From contig NZ_JBPODR010000030.1 in NCBI RefSeq assembly GCF_051201035.1, positions 1 through 22,365 on the forward strand: a stretch of DNA of 22,365 nt, written 5' to 3'. A program made the position numbers and the translations under genes. Positions 15,070 to 22,365 of this stretch are shown piece after piece. The stretch comes from Thermoanaerobacterium thermosulfurigenes. GTDB lineage: Bacteria; Bacillota; Thermoanaerobacteria; Thermoanaerobacterales; Thermoanaerobacteraceae. The notes beneath the pieces were generated by a model. That model worked only from the letters and a program-made list of their open reading frames with translations, had not been told where the DNA came from and made no database searches. The first letter of the stretch is position 1. Each line of letters starts with the position of its first letter.

Positions 15070-15117
15070 AGAGCAGAGCCATTTTAAAATGTAAAAATGG
15101 TTGCTGCTCTATTTTTT
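15070..15117 (+). terminator. Strong terminator-like hairpin just before pyrB
   Basis: AGAGCAG (15070-15076) pairs with CTGCTCT (15104-15110) and, inside, CCATTTT (15079-15085) pairs with AAAATGG (15094-15100). The run ATTTTTT (15111-15117) follows. It looks like a full intrinsic terminator, only 24 nt before the pyrB start. I find no upstream segment that would pair with its 5' arm, so how the operon reads through it is unclear. Confidence 0.75.
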
Positions 15118-15140
15118 AATAAAAAGAAAGGATGGTTTAA

Positions 15141-16073
15141 ATGATAGGAAAAGACGTGTTAGGAATAAGGGAAATGACAAAAGAAGATCTTTTAGAGATA
15201 CTGGATACAGCAGGAGAAATGAAGAAAATCTTGGTTGGTAATAAAAATTCAGATATTTTGAGAGGCAAGACAATTGTTACGATATTTTTTGAGCCAAGCA
15301 CAAGGACAAGATTGTCATTTGAAATGGCAGCAAAATACCTTGGAGCTCATTTTGGAAACATAGAAACCAAGACAAGCAGCGTTGTAAAAGGTGAATCTCT
15401 TATTGATACAGTAAGAACGGTAGAAAAGATGAAAGCAGATGTAATTGTAGTGCGCCATAATATGTCTGGTGCTCCGCATCTTATGGCAAAATATCTTGAT
15501 GCATCAGTAATAAATGCAGGTGACGGTCTTAATGAACATCCTACACAGGCTTTGTTGGATTTAATGACAATAAGAGAAAAAAAGGGATTCTTTGACAGCT
15601 TAAAAGTAGTCATAGTTGGAGATATAGTCCATTCGAGAGTTGCAAGGTCTAATGTATGGGGATTGCAAAAGTTAGGAGCCGAAGTTAGATTGGTGGGTCC
15701 TGCTACATTGTTGCCAAAGACTTTTGAAAAGCTTGGAGCAAAAGTCTATTACGACATAGACAAAGCTATTGATGGAGTCGATGTAGTCATGGGACTTAGA
15801 ATTCAATTAGAAAGGCAGAAAAATGGTTTGTTTCCATCAAAAGATGAGTTTTCAAAGTATTTTGGCATAACAGAGGAAAGAATGAAACTTGCCAAGAAAG
15901 ATGCAATACTGATGCATCCTGGACCTATCAATAGAAATGTAGAACTTACATCGAAAGCAGCTAATGCCACATATTCGGTTATTGAGGAACAAGTTACAAA
16001 TGGTGTAGCTGTAAGAATGGCATTATTAAAAATATTATGTGAAAGGAGAAAATCAAATGAAATTAGTTATTAA
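15141..16073 (+). CDS. pyrB: Aspartate carbamoyltransferase catalytic subunit
   Basis: Joins carbamoyl phosphate and aspartate to give carbamoyl aspartate, the first committed pyrimidine step. 310 residues, the normal size for the catalytic chain. The carbamoyl phosphate loop FFEPSTRTR has S53-T-R-T-R57. GDGLNEHPTQALLDL (HPTQ 133-136) and LMHPGPINRNVE near the C-terminus are also diagnostic. No regulatory pyrI gene is present, so the enzyme is probably the unregulated trimer, with control through PyrR. AAAGGATGG (about 15126-15134) precedes the ATG at 15141. Its end overlaps pyrC by 17 nt. Confidence 0.97.
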   Translation: MIGKDVLGIREMTKEDLLEILDTAGEMKKILVGNKNSDILRGKTIVTIFFEPSTRTRLSFEMAAKYLGAHFGNIETKTSSVVKGESLIDTVRTVEKMKADVIVVRHNMSGAPHLMAKYLDASVINAGDGLNEHPTQALLDLMTIREKKGFFDSLKVVIVGDIVHSRVARSNVWGLQKLGAEVRLVGPATLLPKTFEKLGAKVYYDIDKAIDGVDVVMGLRIQLERQKNGLFPSKDEFSKYFGITEERMKLAKKDAILMHPGPINRNVELTSKAANATYSVIEEQVTNGVAVRMALLKILCERRKSNEISY

Positions 16074-17352
16074 AGATGGGATATTAATAGATGGAGAGGG
16101 ATTTAATGAAAAAGCAGATATCTTAATAGAGAATGGAAAGATAAAAGGGATAGATAAAAGAATATCGCTGAATGATGCAATTTCAATTGATGCAAAAGGG
16201 AAACATGTATTTCCGGGATTTATTGATATGCACACACATTTGAGGCAGCCTGGTTTTGAAGAAAAGGAAACGATAAAAACAGGTACACATGCTGCTGTTG
16301 CTGGTGGTTATACAACTGTTGCATGTATGCCAAATACAAACCCTGTCATAGACAATGAAGTAGTTGTGGAATATATAAAAAGTATCGCTGAAAGAGAAGG
16401 GTATTGTAAAGTAATTCCGATAGGTGCCATGACTAAAGGTATGTTGGGTGAAGAAATTTCAGAGATGGCAAAATTGAAGGATGTGGGCGTGGTAGCTTTA
16501 TCTGATGATGGATTTCCAATAATGAATTCGGGGCTTATGAAGAGGATAATGACTTATGGAAGTATGTACGATTTGCTCATGATAACTCATTGCGAAGATA
16601 AAATGTTAAGCGGTGAAGGTGTGATGAATAATGGGATAATTTCAACAAAAATTGGCTTAAGAGGAATACCACATGAAGCGGAAGAGGTAATGCTTGCACG
16701 AAATATTATTTTGGCAAAATCTACTGGAGCAAGACTTCATGTAGCACATGTATCAACAAAGGACAGTGTTGAATTGATAAGGAGAGCTAAGGCAGATGGA
16801 GTAAATATAACAGCAGAGGTAACGCCGCACAATCTATGCCTTACTGAAGATATAGTTGATGGTTTTGACACGAATACAAAGGCTTATCCTCCATTAAGGA
16901 CAAGGGAAGACGTGAATGCGCTTATAGAAGGGTTAAAAGATGGTACAATAGATGTAATTGCGACAGATCATGCACCGCATACGAAAGATGATAAAAAAGT
17001 TCCTTATGAAATAGCGGCTTTTGGCATATCAGGAATCGAAATCGCTTTTTCTGTAGTGTACACGTATCTTGTTAAAAATGGATTGATTGCGATAGACGAT
17101 TTAGTAAAGCATATGTCGACAGAACCTTCAAAACTTTTAAAATTAACCCATGGTTTTAAGATAGGCAATGATGCAGATATTACAATAATAGATTTAGCAA
17201 AAGAGTTTACAGTCGATGCGGACAATTTTAAATCAAAAGGTAAAAATTCACCATTTAATGGGCAAAAATTGTACGGCATGGTGGAATATACGATTGTAAA
17301 TGGAGAAATAAAATTTAAAAATGATGGCAATTATCAAATAAGTAATGTATAA
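16057..17352 (+). CDS. pyrC: Dihydroorotase
   Basis: Zinc amidohydrolase that closes carbamoyl aspartate to dihydroorotate. It has 431 residues, the class I type found in Bacillus and clostridia. GFIDMHTHLRQPGFEEKET carries the HxH metal motif (H59, H61). The bridging-acid region VALSDDG, then HCED, LHVAHVST and ATDHAPHTKDDK supply the rest of the metal and catalytic residues. I start at the ATG at 16057, 8 nt after AAAGGAG (16042-16048); the frame is open back to 16039 but has no ribosome site there. The start lies inside pyrB, so the two are likely coupled. In B. subtilis carAB follow pyrC; here pyrF follows instead. Confidence 0.97.
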   Translation: MKLVIKDGILIDGEGFNEKADILIENGKIKGIDKRISLNDAISIDAKGKHVFPGFIDMHTHLRQPGFEEKETIKTGTHAAVAGGYTTVACMPNTNPVIDNEVVVEYIKSIAEREGYCKVIPIGAMTKGMLGEEISEMAKLKDVGVVALSDDGFPIMNSGLMKRIMTYGSMYDLLMITHCEDKMLSGEGVMNNGIISTKIGLRGIPHEAEEVMLARNIILAKSTGARLHVAHVSTKDSVELIRRAKADGVNITAEVTPHNLCLTEDIVDGFDTNTKAYPPLRTREDVNALIEGLKDGTIDVIATDHAPHTKDDKKVPYEIAAFGISGIEIAFSVVYTYLVKNGLIAIDDLVKHMSTEPSKLLKLTHGFKIGNDADITIIDLAKEFTVDADNFKSKGKNSPFNGQKLYGMVEYTIVNGEIKFKNDGNYQISNV

Positions 17353-17367
17353 TATATATAGAATAAT

Positions 17368-17379
17368 TATACATGTATA
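17368..17379. repeat. 12-bp palindrome in the pyrC-pyrF gap
   Basis: TATACATGTATA is perfectly symmetric and lies in the 55-nt gap before pyrF. The surrounding bases are very A/T-rich, with a TATAAT at 17348-17353 but no good -35. It may be chance in such a composition, or a minor operator or RNA hairpin. Confidence 0.3.
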
Positions 17380-17407
17380 TGAATAAATATTTATAAGAGG
17401 TGTTAAC

Positions 17408-18328
17408 ATGTTTTCGGATAATTTGATACATGCAATAAAATTCAAGAATAATCCTACAGTTGTCGGTTTAGATCCAAGGATTGAAAACATTCCAGAATTC
17501 ATAAAGAAAGCGGCCTTTAATAAATACGGGAACAATACAAAAGGAATATCTGAAGCGATTTATTATTTTAATAAAGGCATTGTTGATGCTGTATTTGATG
17601 TAGTGCCAGCGGTAAAGATTCAGATCGCTTTTTACGAAATATATGGGGCAGATGGGATAGAAGCTTTTTATAAAACTGCTGAATATGCCAAAGAAAAAGG
17701 GCTTATAGTTATAGCAGATGTAAAAAGAGGAGATATAGCAGATGTAGCAGAAATGTATTCAAAAGCATATTTGCAAAATCCATCTATCGATGCAATTACA
17801 ATCAATCCGTACATGGGGGAAGATACCATAACGCCATATATACGAGATGTATTAGAATACGACAAAGGGCTATTTATCCTTGTGAAAACTTCTAATGCTG
17901 GTTCTGGAACGATTCAAAATTTAAAAACTGTCAGTGGTACTGTATATGAAAATGTGGCTTACATGGTTGACAAGATTTCAAAACTAGCCGAAGGTAGCTT
18001 AGGATATAGTTCTATAGGTGCGGTTGTTGGAGCTACGTATAAAGAAGAAGCCAAAATACTGAGAAAAATAATGCCATCTGCTATCTTTTTAGTGCCTGGA
18101 TATGGAGCACAGGGTGCTACTGCAGAAGATGTCATTAATTGCTTTGATGAAAACAACTTAGGTGCCATTGTCAACTCATCGAGAAAAGTCATCTTCGCCT
18201 ATAAAAGTCAATATTGGAAAGATGTTTATTCTGAATATGAATTTGCTCAAGCTGCACGTGCTGAAGTTCTTTTGATGATGGGAATGATTAATAATGCGTT
18301 TTTAAAAAGAAGATATATTGCGTGTTGA
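17408..18328 (+). CDS. pyrF: Orotidine 5'-phosphate decarboxylase, type 2
   Basis: Last step of UMP synthesis: decarboxylates OMP. 306 residues, longer than the ~235-residue Bacillus form, which marks the type 2 subfamily. The N-terminus PTVVGLDPRIENIPEFI and the catalytic IADVKRGDIADVAEMY (D104, K106, D109) are clear, and SIGAVVGAT and LVPGYGAQGAT complete the phosphate-binding end. AGAGGTG at 17396-17402 precedes the ATG at 17408. The pyrK ribosome site overlaps the stop codon, and pyrK begins 8 nt later. Its place before pyrK-pyrD differs from B. subtilis (pyrK-D-F-E). Confidence 0.95.
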   Translation: MFSDNLIHAIKFKNNPTVVGLDPRIENIPEFIKKAAFNKYGNNTKGISEAIYYFNKGIVDAVFDVVPAVKIQIAFYEIYGADGIEAFYKTAEYAKEKGLIVIADVKRGDIADVAEMYSKAYLQNPSIDAITINPYMGEDTITPYIRDVLEYDKGLFILVKTSNAGSGTIQNLKTVSGTVYENVAYMVDKISKLAEGSLGYSSIGAVVGATYKEEAKILRKIMPSAIFLVPGYGAQGATAEDVINCFDENNLGAIVNSSRKVIFAYKSQYWKDVYSEYEFAQAARAEVLLMMGMINNAFLKRRYIAC

Positions 18329-18336
18329 GGTGAAAT

Positions 18337-19068
18337 ATGGAATACGTTGTTAGAGAAAATAAAGAAATTAGCAATGGAATATATAGACTTAGGTTAGAAT
18401 TTGATGATATTCCTGCGCCAGGGCAATTTATCATGATAAATTGTGGAGGCAATACATTATTAAAGAGGCCATTTAGTATATGTGATCATGATGGGAATGA
18501 AATTGCAATTGTTTATCGGATAAAAGGAAAAGGCACTTACAATCTTTCAAAAGTAAAGGCTTTAGACACATTAGAAGTAACTGGTCCCCATGGTCACGGA
18601 TTCGATATATTTGATAAATTCAACAATATTCTTATCGTTGGTGGTGGCATAGGGATACCACCACTGTTGTTTCTTTCAAAGAAATTAAAAAATAAAAATC
18701 TAAAGATTGCTCTTGGTTTTAAAAGCGATGCATTTCTCGTGGATGAATTTCAAAAGTATGGCGATGTTGTTATTGCGACTGAAGACGGGAACACTGGCAT
18801 TAAGGGGTATGTTACCGATTTAATTGAAAGTGAAATAAAAGATATTGATATAGTTTATGGATGTGGTCCAATGCAAATGCTTAAATCTGTAAAAGACATG
18901 GCTGAAAAGTACGATGTGCCTTGTCAAATCTCTATTGAAGAACATATGGGTTGTGGGATTGGTGCATGTATGGTATGTGCCTGCAAAACAAAAACAGATT
19001 CTGGATTTCAATATAAAAAAGTCTGTAAGGATGGTCCTGTATTTTGGGCAAGGGAGGTAGTATTTTGA
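18337..19068 (+). CDS. pyrK: Dihydroorotate dehydrogenase electron-transfer subunit
   Basis: FAD and [2Fe-2S] protein that passes electrons from PyrD to NAD+ in the class 1B enzyme. 243 residues. RPFSICDHDG (44-53) is the FAD-binding segment and VGGGIGIPPLLFL (101-113) the NAD-binding glycine loop. YGCGPMQMLK (174-183) is typical of the ferredoxin-reductase fold. The [2Fe-2S] ligands fit C206, C211, C214 and C230 (HMGCGIGACMVCACK ... KKVCKDGP). The GAGGTG ribosome site spans the pyrF stop. The 3' end overlaps pyrD as TTGA, so equal production of the two subunits by coupling is likely. Confidence 0.96.
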   Translation: MEYVVRENKEISNGIYRLRLEFDDIPAPGQFIMINCGGNTLLKRPFSICDHDGNEIAIVYRIKGKGTYNLSKVKALDTLEVTGPHGHGFDIFDKFNNILIVGGGIGIPPLLFLSKKLKNKNLKIALGFKSDAFLVDEFQKYGDVVIATEDGNTGIKGYVTDLIESEIKDIDIVYGCGPMQMLKSVKDMAEKYDVPCQISIEEHMGCGIGACMVCACKTKTDSGFQYKKVCKDGPVFWAREVVF

Positions 19069-19970
19069 ATCTGAAAGTCAGTATAGGGAATCTTGAACTT
19101 AAAAATCCAGTTCTTGTGGCATCTGGTACGTTCGGTTTTGGAAAAGAGTATTCACATTATATCGATTTAGATAATTTAGGAGGAATAATGGTAAAAGGTC
19201 TTACAGTGTATCCAAAAGAAGGAAATCCTCCGCCGCGTATATATGAAACGCCATCAGGAATTTTAAATAGTGTTGGACTGCAAAATCCAGGTGTCGATGC
19301 TTTCATAAAAGACGAATTACCATTTTTAAATAGATTTAATACTAAAGTAATCGCAAATATAGCAGGAGAAACAATAGAAGAATTCGTATTATTAGCCCAA
19401 AAACTTAATATAGACGGTGTAGATGCTTTAGAGATCAATGTTTCATGCCCAAATGTAAAAGAAGGGGGTATGTCATTTGGAATAGATCCCAACAGTGTAC
19501 ATGAGATAACTAAAAAAGTAAAGGAAGTATCAAATAAAACAGTCATTGTAAAATTGACTCCAAATGTAACTGATATAAAGATTTATGCTAAAGCAGCAGA
19601 AGACGGTGGTGCTGATGCAATTTCTCTTATAAATACAGTTACTGGAATGGCCATAGATATAAACACAAGGCGACCTGTTTTTAAGAATGTGTTTGCAGGT
19701 TTATCAGGACCAGCTATAAAACCCATAGCGCTTAAAAATGTGTATGAAGCTAAAAGAGCTGTATCAATCCCTGTGATAGGTATGGGAGGAATTTCGTCTG
19801 CAGAAGATGCTTTAGAATTCATGATAACAGGGGCTACTGCTGTAGCTATTGGAACTTATAATTTTATCAATCCTGCTGGTTCAATAGACATCTTGGAAGG
19901 AATAAAAAAATATATGTTAAGAAATAGCATAGTTGATGTAAACCAATTGATAAATTCTATTAACGTATAA
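19065..19970 (+). CDS. pyrD: Dihydroorotate dehydrogenase, class 1B catalytic subunit
   Basis: FMN enzyme that oxidises dihydroorotate to orotate, paired with PyrK. It has 301 residues. NPVLVASGTFGFGKEYS, PPPRIYETPSGILNSVGLQNPG and NVSCPNVKEGG are present; C128 is the catalytic base that distinguishes class 1 from class 2 (which uses Ser). PVIGMGGISSAEDALEFM forms the FMN phosphate site. I choose the TTG at 19065: GGGAGG (19052-19057) is at the right distance, and it gives the usual N-terminus MNLKVSIGNLELKNP. The frame is open to a TTG at 19044, but that would add unrelated residues. The start overlaps the pyrK stop by 4 nt. Confidence 0.95.
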   Translation: MNLKVSIGNLELKNPVLVASGTFGFGKEYSHYIDLDNLGGIMVKGLTVYPKEGNPPPRIYETPSGILNSVGLQNPGVDAFIKDELPFLNRFNTKVIANIAGETIEEFVLLAQKLNIDGVDALEINVSCPNVKEGGMSFGIDPNSVHEITKKVKEVSNKTVIVKLTPNVTDIKIYAKAAEDGGADAISLINTVTGMAIDINTRRPVFKNVFAGLSGPAIKPIALKNVYEAKRAVSIPVIGMGGISSAEDALEFMITGATAVAIGTYNFINPAGSIDILEGIKKYMLRNSIVDVNQLINSINV

Positions 19971-20005
19971 TCATTATGGTAAACAAAAAAGAAAGGAAAA
20001 TTAAA

Positions 20006-20581
20006 ATGGATAGAGAAAAGGTACTTGAAATATTAAGCGATTTAAAAGTATTGAATAAAGGACATTTTTTATTGACTTCTGGTAGGCATAGCGACACATA
20101 CCTCCAATGTGCTAAGATTTTTCAGTATCCTAATTACAGTGAATTATTTTCAAAAGAAATAGCGAGAAAATTTATTAAAGAAAAAATAGATGTAGTAATT
20201 GGGCCTGCCATTGGTGGCATTATATTTGCGTATGAAGTTGCAAGGCAATTGGGTGCAAAAGCCATCTTTGCTGAAAGAGAAGATGGGGTGATGAAAATAA
20301 GAAGAGGATTTGAGATAAATGAAGGTGATAATGTACTCGCAGTAGAAGATGTTGTCACAACAGGTGGCTCTGTAAAAGAAGTCATTGAACTTGTAAAAAG
20401 TTATAATGCAAATATTGTTGGTGTTGCAAGCATCGTCGACAGAAGCAATGGAAATGCCAACTTTGGAGTTAAATTTGAATCTATAATATCAATTGATGCA
20501 GTGTCGTATGAAAGTGAAAAATGCCCACTATGCGAAAAGGGACTGCCTATATACAAACCTGGAAGCAGAAAGTTTAAATAA
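20006..20581 (+). CDS. pyrE: Orotate phosphoribosyltransferase
   Basis: Makes OMP from orotate and PRPP. It has 191 residues. FLLTSGRHSDTYLQCAKIFQYP is the orotate-binding start, and FAEREDGVMKIRRGF is the flexible catalytic loop (type seen in clostridia and archaea). The PRPP loop LAVEDVVTTGGSV is at 111-123. The C-terminus has CPLCEKGLPIYKPGSRKF, a Cys pair common in this group. AAAGGA (19992-19997) is 8 nt before the ATG at 20006; the ATG at 19976 has no ribosome site, so I reject it. It is the last pyr gene, and its stop codon lies inside the terminator hairpin. Confidence 0.96.
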   Translation: MDREKVLEILSDLKVLNKGHFLLTSGRHSDTYLQCAKIFQYPNYSELFSKEIARKFIKEKIDVVIGPAIGGIIFAYEVARQLGAKAIFAEREDGVMKIRRGFEINEGDNVLAVEDVVTTGGSVKEVIELVKSYNANIVGVASIVDRSNGNANFGVKFESIISIDAVSYESEKCPLCEKGLPIYKPGSRKFK

Positions 20582-20607
20582 GAAGCATAGAGCTTCTTAT
20601 TTAAACT
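20571..20607. terminator. Bidirectional terminator between pyrE and the methyltransferase gene
   Basis: Perfect 16-bp inverted repeat AGTTTAAATAAGAAGC (20571-20586) / GCTTCTTATTTAAACT (20592-20607), loop ATAGA. The stem bases near the foot are A/T-rich on both strands, so it could act in both directions, although no long separate T run follows. It contains the pyrE stop (20579-20581) and two bases of the opposing gene's stop (20606-20608). Confidence 0.82.
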
Positions 20608-21781
20608 AAAACACTTGCAGTATCAAACACTTTAGGTATTCAGTTTCACTGGATGACAACAGTATAGGATGATCTTTTGACTGTGTTCTTTTTTCTATTA
20701 GCCGTGTATTCTTTCGTGTGTCGTGTGCGGCTTCTTTAATTATGTTTAGAAACACATCGGGACTTATGTGCTGCGAGCAAGAACAAGTAATGAGGAAACC
20801 ACCTTTTTTCAAGATTTTCATTGCTCTTAAATTTATTTCTTTATATCCTCTTATGGCATCTTTTACTGTCTCTTTACTTTTAGTAAAGGCAGGTGGGTCG
20901 AGTATTACAACGTCAAATTTTTTGTTTTCTTCATCGTATTTTTTTAACAAATCAAATGCATTCTCACATGTAAAGCGACACCTATCCAGGTATCCGTTTA
21001 GAGCTGCGTTCTTTTTAGCCATATCTAATGCTGCTTCTGATATATCTACGGTTTCAACGCTTTTAGCACCGTAATGCAATGCATGTACTGAAAAAGAGCC
21101 TGTATGGCTAAAGCAATCTAAAACATCGGCATCTTTTACGTACTTTTTTATTGCGGCTCTATTTTCTTTTTGGTCTAAAAAATAACCAGTTTTTTGACCG
21201 TTTTCTATGTCAACCCAAAGCTTAACGCCGTTTTCTTCAAATTGTTGAATTGTATCGAAATTGCCATATAAAAATCCTTTTGTTTCAGGTAATCCTTCCA
21301 GCATTCGCACAGACACATCATTTCTTTCATATATACCCTTGGGATTTAATAATTCAACGAGTATGTTTACTATTAAGCCTTTGTACCTTTCCATACCAAG
21401 TGAAAGTGTTTGAATAACTAAATAATTTCCAAATTTGTCCACAATAAGAGCTGGTAAAAAATCAGCTTCTCCAAAAATTACCCTACATGAATTCAAATTA
21501 TCCATAACTTTTTTTCTATATTCCCATGCTCTTAGAATTCTCTTTTTAAAAAAATCCTCATTTATGAGCTCATCTTTTTCATGTGTGAGAATTCTTACAG
21601 TTATCATAGATTTAAGATTTATGTATCCTCGCCCGATGAAGTTTTTTTTATGATCATAGACATCAACAATTCCACCAGGCTCATAATCGCCTTCTATGTG
21701 ATCTATTTCTGTTTTGTATATCCATGGATGACCACTTAATATTCTTCTCAAATTTTCGTTTCTGAGAATTACATCTGTCAT
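20606..21781 (-). CDS. RlmI-like class I SAM-dependent 23S rRNA cytosine methyltransferase
   Basis: 391-residue protein of the RlmI/RlmK family (COG1092). An N-terminal PUA domain (about 1-70, RRILSGHPWIYKTEI ... GRGYINLKSMITVRIL) is followed by a middle domain with QKTGYFLDQ (196-204). The Rossmann methyltransferase core has DCFSHTGSF (222-230) for SAM, the acidic strand-2 end VDIS and LDPPAF (294-299), and the cysteine motif TCSCSQHIS (C333, C335). It is expected to methylate a cytosine C5 in 23S rRNA; the exact base cannot be told. The ribosome site AGGAG lies 7 nt before the ATG (21781). It has its own promoter, is convergent with the pyr operon, and stands divergent from the rRNA operon. 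Confidence 0.9.
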   Translation of the reverse strand: MTDVILRNENLRRILSGHPWIYKTEIDHIEGDYEPGGIVDVYDHKKNFIGRGYINLKSMITVRILTHEKDELINEDFFKKRILRAWEYRKKVMDNLNSCRVIFGEADFLPALIVDKFGNYLVIQTLSLGMERYKGLIVNILVELLNPKGIYERNDVSVRMLEGLPETKGFLYGNFDTIQQFEENGVKLWVDIENGQKTGYFLDQKENRAAIKKYVKDADVLDCFSHTGSFSVHALHYGAKSVETVDISEAALDMAKKNAALNGYLDRCRFTCENAFDLLKKYDEENKKFDVVILDPPAFTKSKETVKDAIRGYKEINLRAMKILKKGGFLITCSCSQHISPDVFLNIIKEAAHDTRKNTRLIEKRTQSKDHPILLSSSETEYLKCLILQVF

Positions 21782-21816
21782 AATAACACTCCTAATTTAA
21801 AAATTCGTTTAAATAA

Positions 21817-21845
21817 TTTATATCATATAGGCAGAGATGATTCAA
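21817..21845 (-). promoter_or_regulatory. Promoter of the RlmI-like gene
   Basis: On the minus strand: TTGAAT (21845-21840), 17-bp spacer, TATAAA (21822-21817), with TGA in front for an extended -10. The position is 36 nt from the start codon. A TTGACA (21865-21860) further up lacks a good -10 at proper spacing. Confidence 0.7.
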
Positions 21846-21962
21846 TACGATTGCCTTTTTGTCAAAAAAATATATTCAGTAATAAATGATAGAAAAAAAG
21901 AGCATAATAAAGATATATATGTATAATTGCTTGTAAATATACTATATTGATAAATTTCATGT

Positions 21963-21991
21963 TTGAATTAGAATTTCAAACGTGGTATATT
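21963..21991 (+). promoter_or_regulatory. Upstream rRNA promoter P1, with overlapping inverted repeat
   Basis: TTGAAT (21963-21968), 17-bp spacer, TATATT (21986-21991). The 7-bp inverted repeat GTTTGAA (21961-21967) / TTCAAAC (21975-21981) overlaps the -35 and spacer. It may be an operator, or it may reflect A/T-rich chance. Predicted start is near 21998. Confidence 0.65.
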
Positions 21992-22000
21992 AACATACGT

Positions 22001-22017
22001 CGCTCCTGCGAGGAGCG
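22001..22017 (+). other. Compact GC hairpin at the expected 5' end of the P1 transcript
   Basis: CGCTCCT (22001-22007), loop GCG, AGGAGCG (22011-22017): a perfect 7-bp stem in an otherwise A/T-rich region. It begins within a few bases of the predicted P1 start. No T run follows, so it is not a terminator. Confidence 0.65.
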
Positions 22018-22053
22018 AAAGGAAGACACCACAAAATACCAAATAGAAAGCAG

Positions 22054-22082
22054 TTGACAGAGAGAAGATAATGTGGTAAGAT
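22054..22082 (+). promoter_or_regulatory. Main rRNA promoter P2
   Basis: Perfect TTGACA (22054-22059), 17-bp spacer, TAAGAT (22077-22082). Predicted start is near 22089, about 68 nt before mature 16S rRNA. Tandem promoters are usual for rRNA operons. Confidence 0.85.
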
Positions 22083-22113
22083 AGACGATGTCGCGATAAG
22101 CGGCGAGGGAAAT

Positions 22114-22134
22114 GAACCTTGAAAACCGAACAGT
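22114..22134 (+). promoter_or_regulatory. boxA-like antitermination element in the 16S leader
   Basis: GAACCTTGAAAACCGAACAG resembles the CTTTGAAAACT boxA-type leader conserved before Firmicute 16S genes, which recruits Nus factors. The place, 25-45 nt before the 16S start, fits. Confidence 0.6.
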
Positions 22135-22156
22135 GAGATATGCGAGCAAAGGATAT

Positions 22157-22365
<209 letters not shown>

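Larger units (their letters stand above)
21782..22156. other. Intergenic region between the methyltransferase and 16S rRNA genes
   Basis: 375 nt with no gene. It holds the ribosome site and promoter of the minus-strand gene, an A/T-rich stretch (about 21862-21960) that could act as an UP element, two plus-strand rRNA promoters, a short hairpin and an rRNA leader with a boxA-like element. These are listed separately. Confidence 0.8.

Noticed and set aside
21840..21865. A second minus-strand promoter using TTGACA at 21865-21860
   Set aside because: At 17-bp spacing the -10 would be AATCAT, a weak match. The TTGAAT/TATAAA pair with extended -10 just downstream is better.

Overview
The window looks like chromosomal DNA from a low-GC, thermophilic, anaerobic Firmicute, most likely Thermoanaerobacterium or a close relative in Thermoanaerobacterales. 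The reasons are the A/T-rich codon use, strong AGGAGG ribosome sites, a SCIFF ranthipeptide locus (a clostridial hallmark), a Bacillus/Clostridium-type pyr operon with PyrR attenuators, and a 16S rRNA 5' end with an enlarged helix 6. The genus is an inference from gene order and the rRNA start. No phage, IS element, CRISPR array or defence island is visible.

Layout: (1) 1-5172, protein export and a RiPP: yajC, a small membrane protein of the TIGR04086 type, the six-cysteine peptide scfA (45 codons) and its radical SAM maturase scfB, then secD, secF and a small phasin-like protein. (2) 5186-13189, a tightly packed same-strand block: an ABC1/UbiB-type kinase, recJ, apt, bifunctional relA/spoT, dtd and a metallo-beta-lactamase-fold hydrolase. 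recJ-apt-relA-dtd is a classic Firmicute cluster of repair, purine salvage, (p)ppGpp and D-aminoacyl-tRNA editing. (3) 13184-14161, minus strand, an AIR-synthase-like protein whose stop codon overlaps that of the hydrolase. (4) 14262-20607, the pyrimidine operon pyrR-B-C-F-K-D-E, with PyrR-type attenuators before pyrR and between pyrR and pyrB, and an extra strong terminator-like hairpin before pyrB. A 16-bp bidirectional hairpin closes it. (5) 20606-21781, minus strand, an RlmI-like rRNA methyltransferase. (6) 21782-22365, tandem rRNA promoters, leader and the first ~209 nt of a 16S rRNA gene.

How the genes work together: YajC, SecD and SecF form the proton-driven accessory part of the Sec translocase, and the SCIFF pair sits inside that neighbourhood. 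PyrB, C, K/D, E and F carry carbamoyl phosphate to UMP, while PyrR senses UMP/PRPP and drives termination in the two leaders. carAB and a uracil permease are not in this operon. Rel and the rRNA promoters are both parts of growth-rate control.

The signals most worth following are the ~101-nt helix 6 of the 16S rRNA with its 51-nt purine-rich loop, the unexplained terminator at 15070-15117, the perfect 12-bp stem-loop between scfA and scfB, and the inverted repeat over the upstream rRNA promoter. None is proof of a new system. Start codons were chosen by ribosome-site spacing and are often internal to the longest open frame.
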